Source: Anaerolineales bacterium UBA5069 (GTDB lineage: Bacteria > Chloroflexota > Anaerolineae > Caldilineales > Caldilineaceae). From it: 7,553 nucleotides of DNA. The position numbers were made by a program, and so were the translations under genes. The stretch's first letter is position 1. Each line of letters begins with the position of its first letter. The notes beneath the pieces were generated by a model that was not told the origin of the DNA, ran no database searches, and saw only the letters and a program-made list of their open reading frames with translations. The stretch covers positions 1 to 7,553 of the forward strand of contig DIAV01000159.1 of assembly GCA_002415895.1 (NCBI GenBank). Reading direction: 5' to 3'. Positions 6,623 to 7,553 of the stretch are shown here, one piece after another.

Positions 6623-6648
6623 CGACAACTGTTGGCGCGGTATTGTCG
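6623..6648 (+). terminator. Weak hairpin after the aminotransferase, possible terminator
   Basis: CGACAA (6623-6628) pairs with TTGTCG (6643-6648) across a 14-nt loop, immediately after the stop codon. It is followed by AATTTAA rather than a proper T-run. This is a poor intrinsic terminator, noted because it is the only candidate at the end of the cluster. The remainder of the gap to 6832 holds no gene I can support. Confidence 0.2.
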
Positions 6649-6832
6649 AATTTAAGGGCTTCACTGGCCCCGGTGGGTCTATATCCATTTCGTCATGAAC
6701 CGCAACGGCGAGAAGGAGTGTATCGGCTTACAGTTTTGCGGGGAAACCGGTGCCTGCGAAGAAGTTCTCCATGTCGATCCACCTGAAATTTAGCTCCTGG
6801 CCACAGTCATCAATCTGCAAGGGTATCTTTGT

Positions 6833-7285
6833 ATGTGGCACAGTGTAGAGGTGGATTTGTCCGCCAAAGCGGAGGCGTGGACACTGACCAGTGCCGTAGC
6901 AGTAGCCGACGGCGAACAGTGGGTGTGTTTCGTGCCCAGCAAGGTAAAACAGCGACTGCGCGCGGTGATCATAAGTCGCTATGGCACCAAGAATCTGCAA
7001 TACAGAGTGTTCGCGCTGATCGTCTATATTGCGTTGCGTCCACACCTGTGGAACATTCAACGCATCGTGCTTGACCAGGACTACGAAGGGCCACAAGCCG
7101 AATCCACAATCAAGAACCTGCTGTTGCACCTGGTGCGCAGAGAGAAGCCAGACGCAACCGGCGAGTTCATACGCTTTTCCAACGTCAAAGGCGGCGCGGC
7201 TGATCGACTCGCCAAACGCGTTTTTGACGGCAAGGAGAGGGCTACATGCGTAGTACACTTTGAAGGGTTTGAGGAATTGCTGTAG
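6833..7285 (+). CDS. Hypothetical protein, 150 aa
   Basis: I do not recognise a named family. The 150-aa protein has no signal peptide or clear membrane span. The N-terminal half (MWHSVEVDLSAKAEAW, then VPSKVKQRLRAVI) is mixed and basic. The middle has a hydrophobic strand-like segment (YRVFALIVYIALRP), and the C-terminal half contains IVLDQDYEGPQAESTIKNLL and LVRREKPDATGEFIRFSN. It ends with GGAADRLAKRVFDGKERA and VVHFEGFEELL. The acidic DQDYEG followed by a helix is suggestive of an alpha/beta nucleotide- or nucleic-acid-binding domain but proves nothing. The start is supported by AAGGG at 6819-6823, nine nt upstream. The plus strand is preferred over the overlapping minus frame because its residues and codons look protein-like. 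The stop codon sits in the string GTAGGGGCGAACG, a sequence resembling ends of dispersed intergenic repeats. Confidence 0.6.
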   Translation: MWHSVEVDLSAKAEAWTLTSAVAVADGEQWVCFVPSKVKQRLRAVIISRYGTKNLQYRVFALIVYIALRPHLWNIQRIVLDQDYEGPQAESTIKNLLLHLVRREKPDATGEFIRFSNVKGGAADRLAKRVFDGKERATCVVHFEGFEELL

Positions 7286-7406
7286 GGGCGAACGCGGGGC
7301 AAAGAAAACACCGGGGAAGTCCACCAAGGGACATAGATGCTACACGCTTGAGTTTTCGCTCACTACCCTCTAGGGGCACTTTGGCCTGTAGCCACCCGGC
7401 ACATTC

Positions 7407-7415
7407 AATATAGCA
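7407..7415 (-). promoter_or_regulatory. Minus-strand extended -10 promoter-like site
   Basis: On the minus strand the sequence reads TTGACAATGTGTGCTATATT. TGCTATATT is an extended -10 nearly identical to the ade site (TGCTATACT). The TTGACA (plus 7421-7426) is only 8 nt away, so it is not a correctly spaced -35. Transcription would run leftward from about 7400 across a non-coding stretch and then antisense to the hypothetical gene. Confidence 0.35.
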
Positions 7416-7442
7416 CACATTGTCAAGCCTTGCAGCGCGCGG

Positions 7443-7553
7443 ACAACGGGTACGCAGAAACAACGGAAACAACAGAAAAGACAGGAAACAAGAGCACGGC
7501 ACTGTTGTTTCCTGTCTTTTCTGTTGTTTCCGTTGTTTCTGCGTACCCGTTGT
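7443..7553. repeat. Perfect 49-bp inverted repeat with 13-nt loop at the window end
   Basis: The left arm (7443-7491) and right arm (7505-7553) are exact reverse complements over 49 bases around the loop GAGCACGGCACTG. The left arm is purine/A-C-rich with an approximate 9-nt periodicity (GAAACAACG, GAAACAACA, GAAAAGACA). The right arm ends exactly at the last base, so the true length of the palindrome is unknown. It could be a hairpin terminator, an intergenic repeat or mobile-element end, or a fold-back assembly product. The stretch 7286-7442 before it holds no gene I can support. Confidence 0.95.

Noticed and set aside
6791..6793. In-frame TAG as a pyrrolysine codon
   Set aside because: There is no family alignment across the stop, no pyl genes, and a plausible start with AAGGG lies downstream, so an ordinary stop is simpler.
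6728..7327. Minus-strand 199-aa frame over the hypothetical gene
   Set aside because: It would need a TTG start without a ribosome-binding site, is rich in Cys and Trp as antisense frames often are, and the plus frame has better coding character. Its C-terminal end outside the overlap leaves slight doubt.
7443..7553. CRISPR array
   Set aside because: The repeated units are about 9 nt, imperfect and without spacers; the structure is one large inverted repeat.

Overview
This 7.5 kb window is GC-rich, and every convincing gene lies on the + strand. The gene content is free-living bacterial metabolism, regulation and RNA modification, with no phage or conjugation genes. Two widely separated sites carry an extended -10 motif of the type TGTGCTATAYT. 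Together with the protein types, this makes a Chloroflexota-like (Anaerolineae/Caldilineae) bacterium my best guess, but that is an inference and not a firm assignment.

Layout, left to right. (1) The last 33 codons of a membrane protein (1-99). (2) A peroxiredoxin-like gene (130-603) interrupted by an in-frame TGA exactly where the family has its active-site cysteine (U-P-Y-C instead of C-P-Y-C). A perfect 6-7 bp hairpin with a GU-containing apical loop starts 19 nt after that TGA. This is best read as a selenoprotein with a bacterial SECIS element. A standard gene caller would miss it or truncate it to a start at 280. (3) An OhrR/MarR-type organic-hydroperoxide sensor (732-1238) with its single sensing Cys. 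(4) A 231-nt gap holding a possible long-range RNA stem and then an extended -10 promoter. (5) Adenine deaminase (1470-3188). (6) A tight cluster of a class I aspartate aminotransferase of the AspC type, an RluA-family pseudouridine synthase ending in a tandem Thr-Asp-Ala repeat, and a second class I aminotransferase of a different subgroup (3273-6622). (7) A 210-nt gap and an unrecognised 150-aa protein (6833-7285). (8) A terminal non-coding stretch with a minus-strand promoter-like site and a perfect 49-bp inverted repeat that runs to the last base of the window.

How the parts may work together: the selenoredoxin would reduce peroxides, and the neighbouring OhrR-type repressor would sense organic hydroperoxides, so the two plausibly form a peroxide-defence unit. 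The AspC-type gene and the RluA-family gene are 4 nt apart, and the second aminotransferase follows after 43 nt, so these three are probably co-transcribed. Adenine deaminase appears to have its own promoter. The strongest discovery candidate is the UGA-recoded peroxiredoxin with its SECIS, next to an OhrR-type regulator. The terminal palindrome is the second structural oddity and may mark either a real repeat element or an assembly break.
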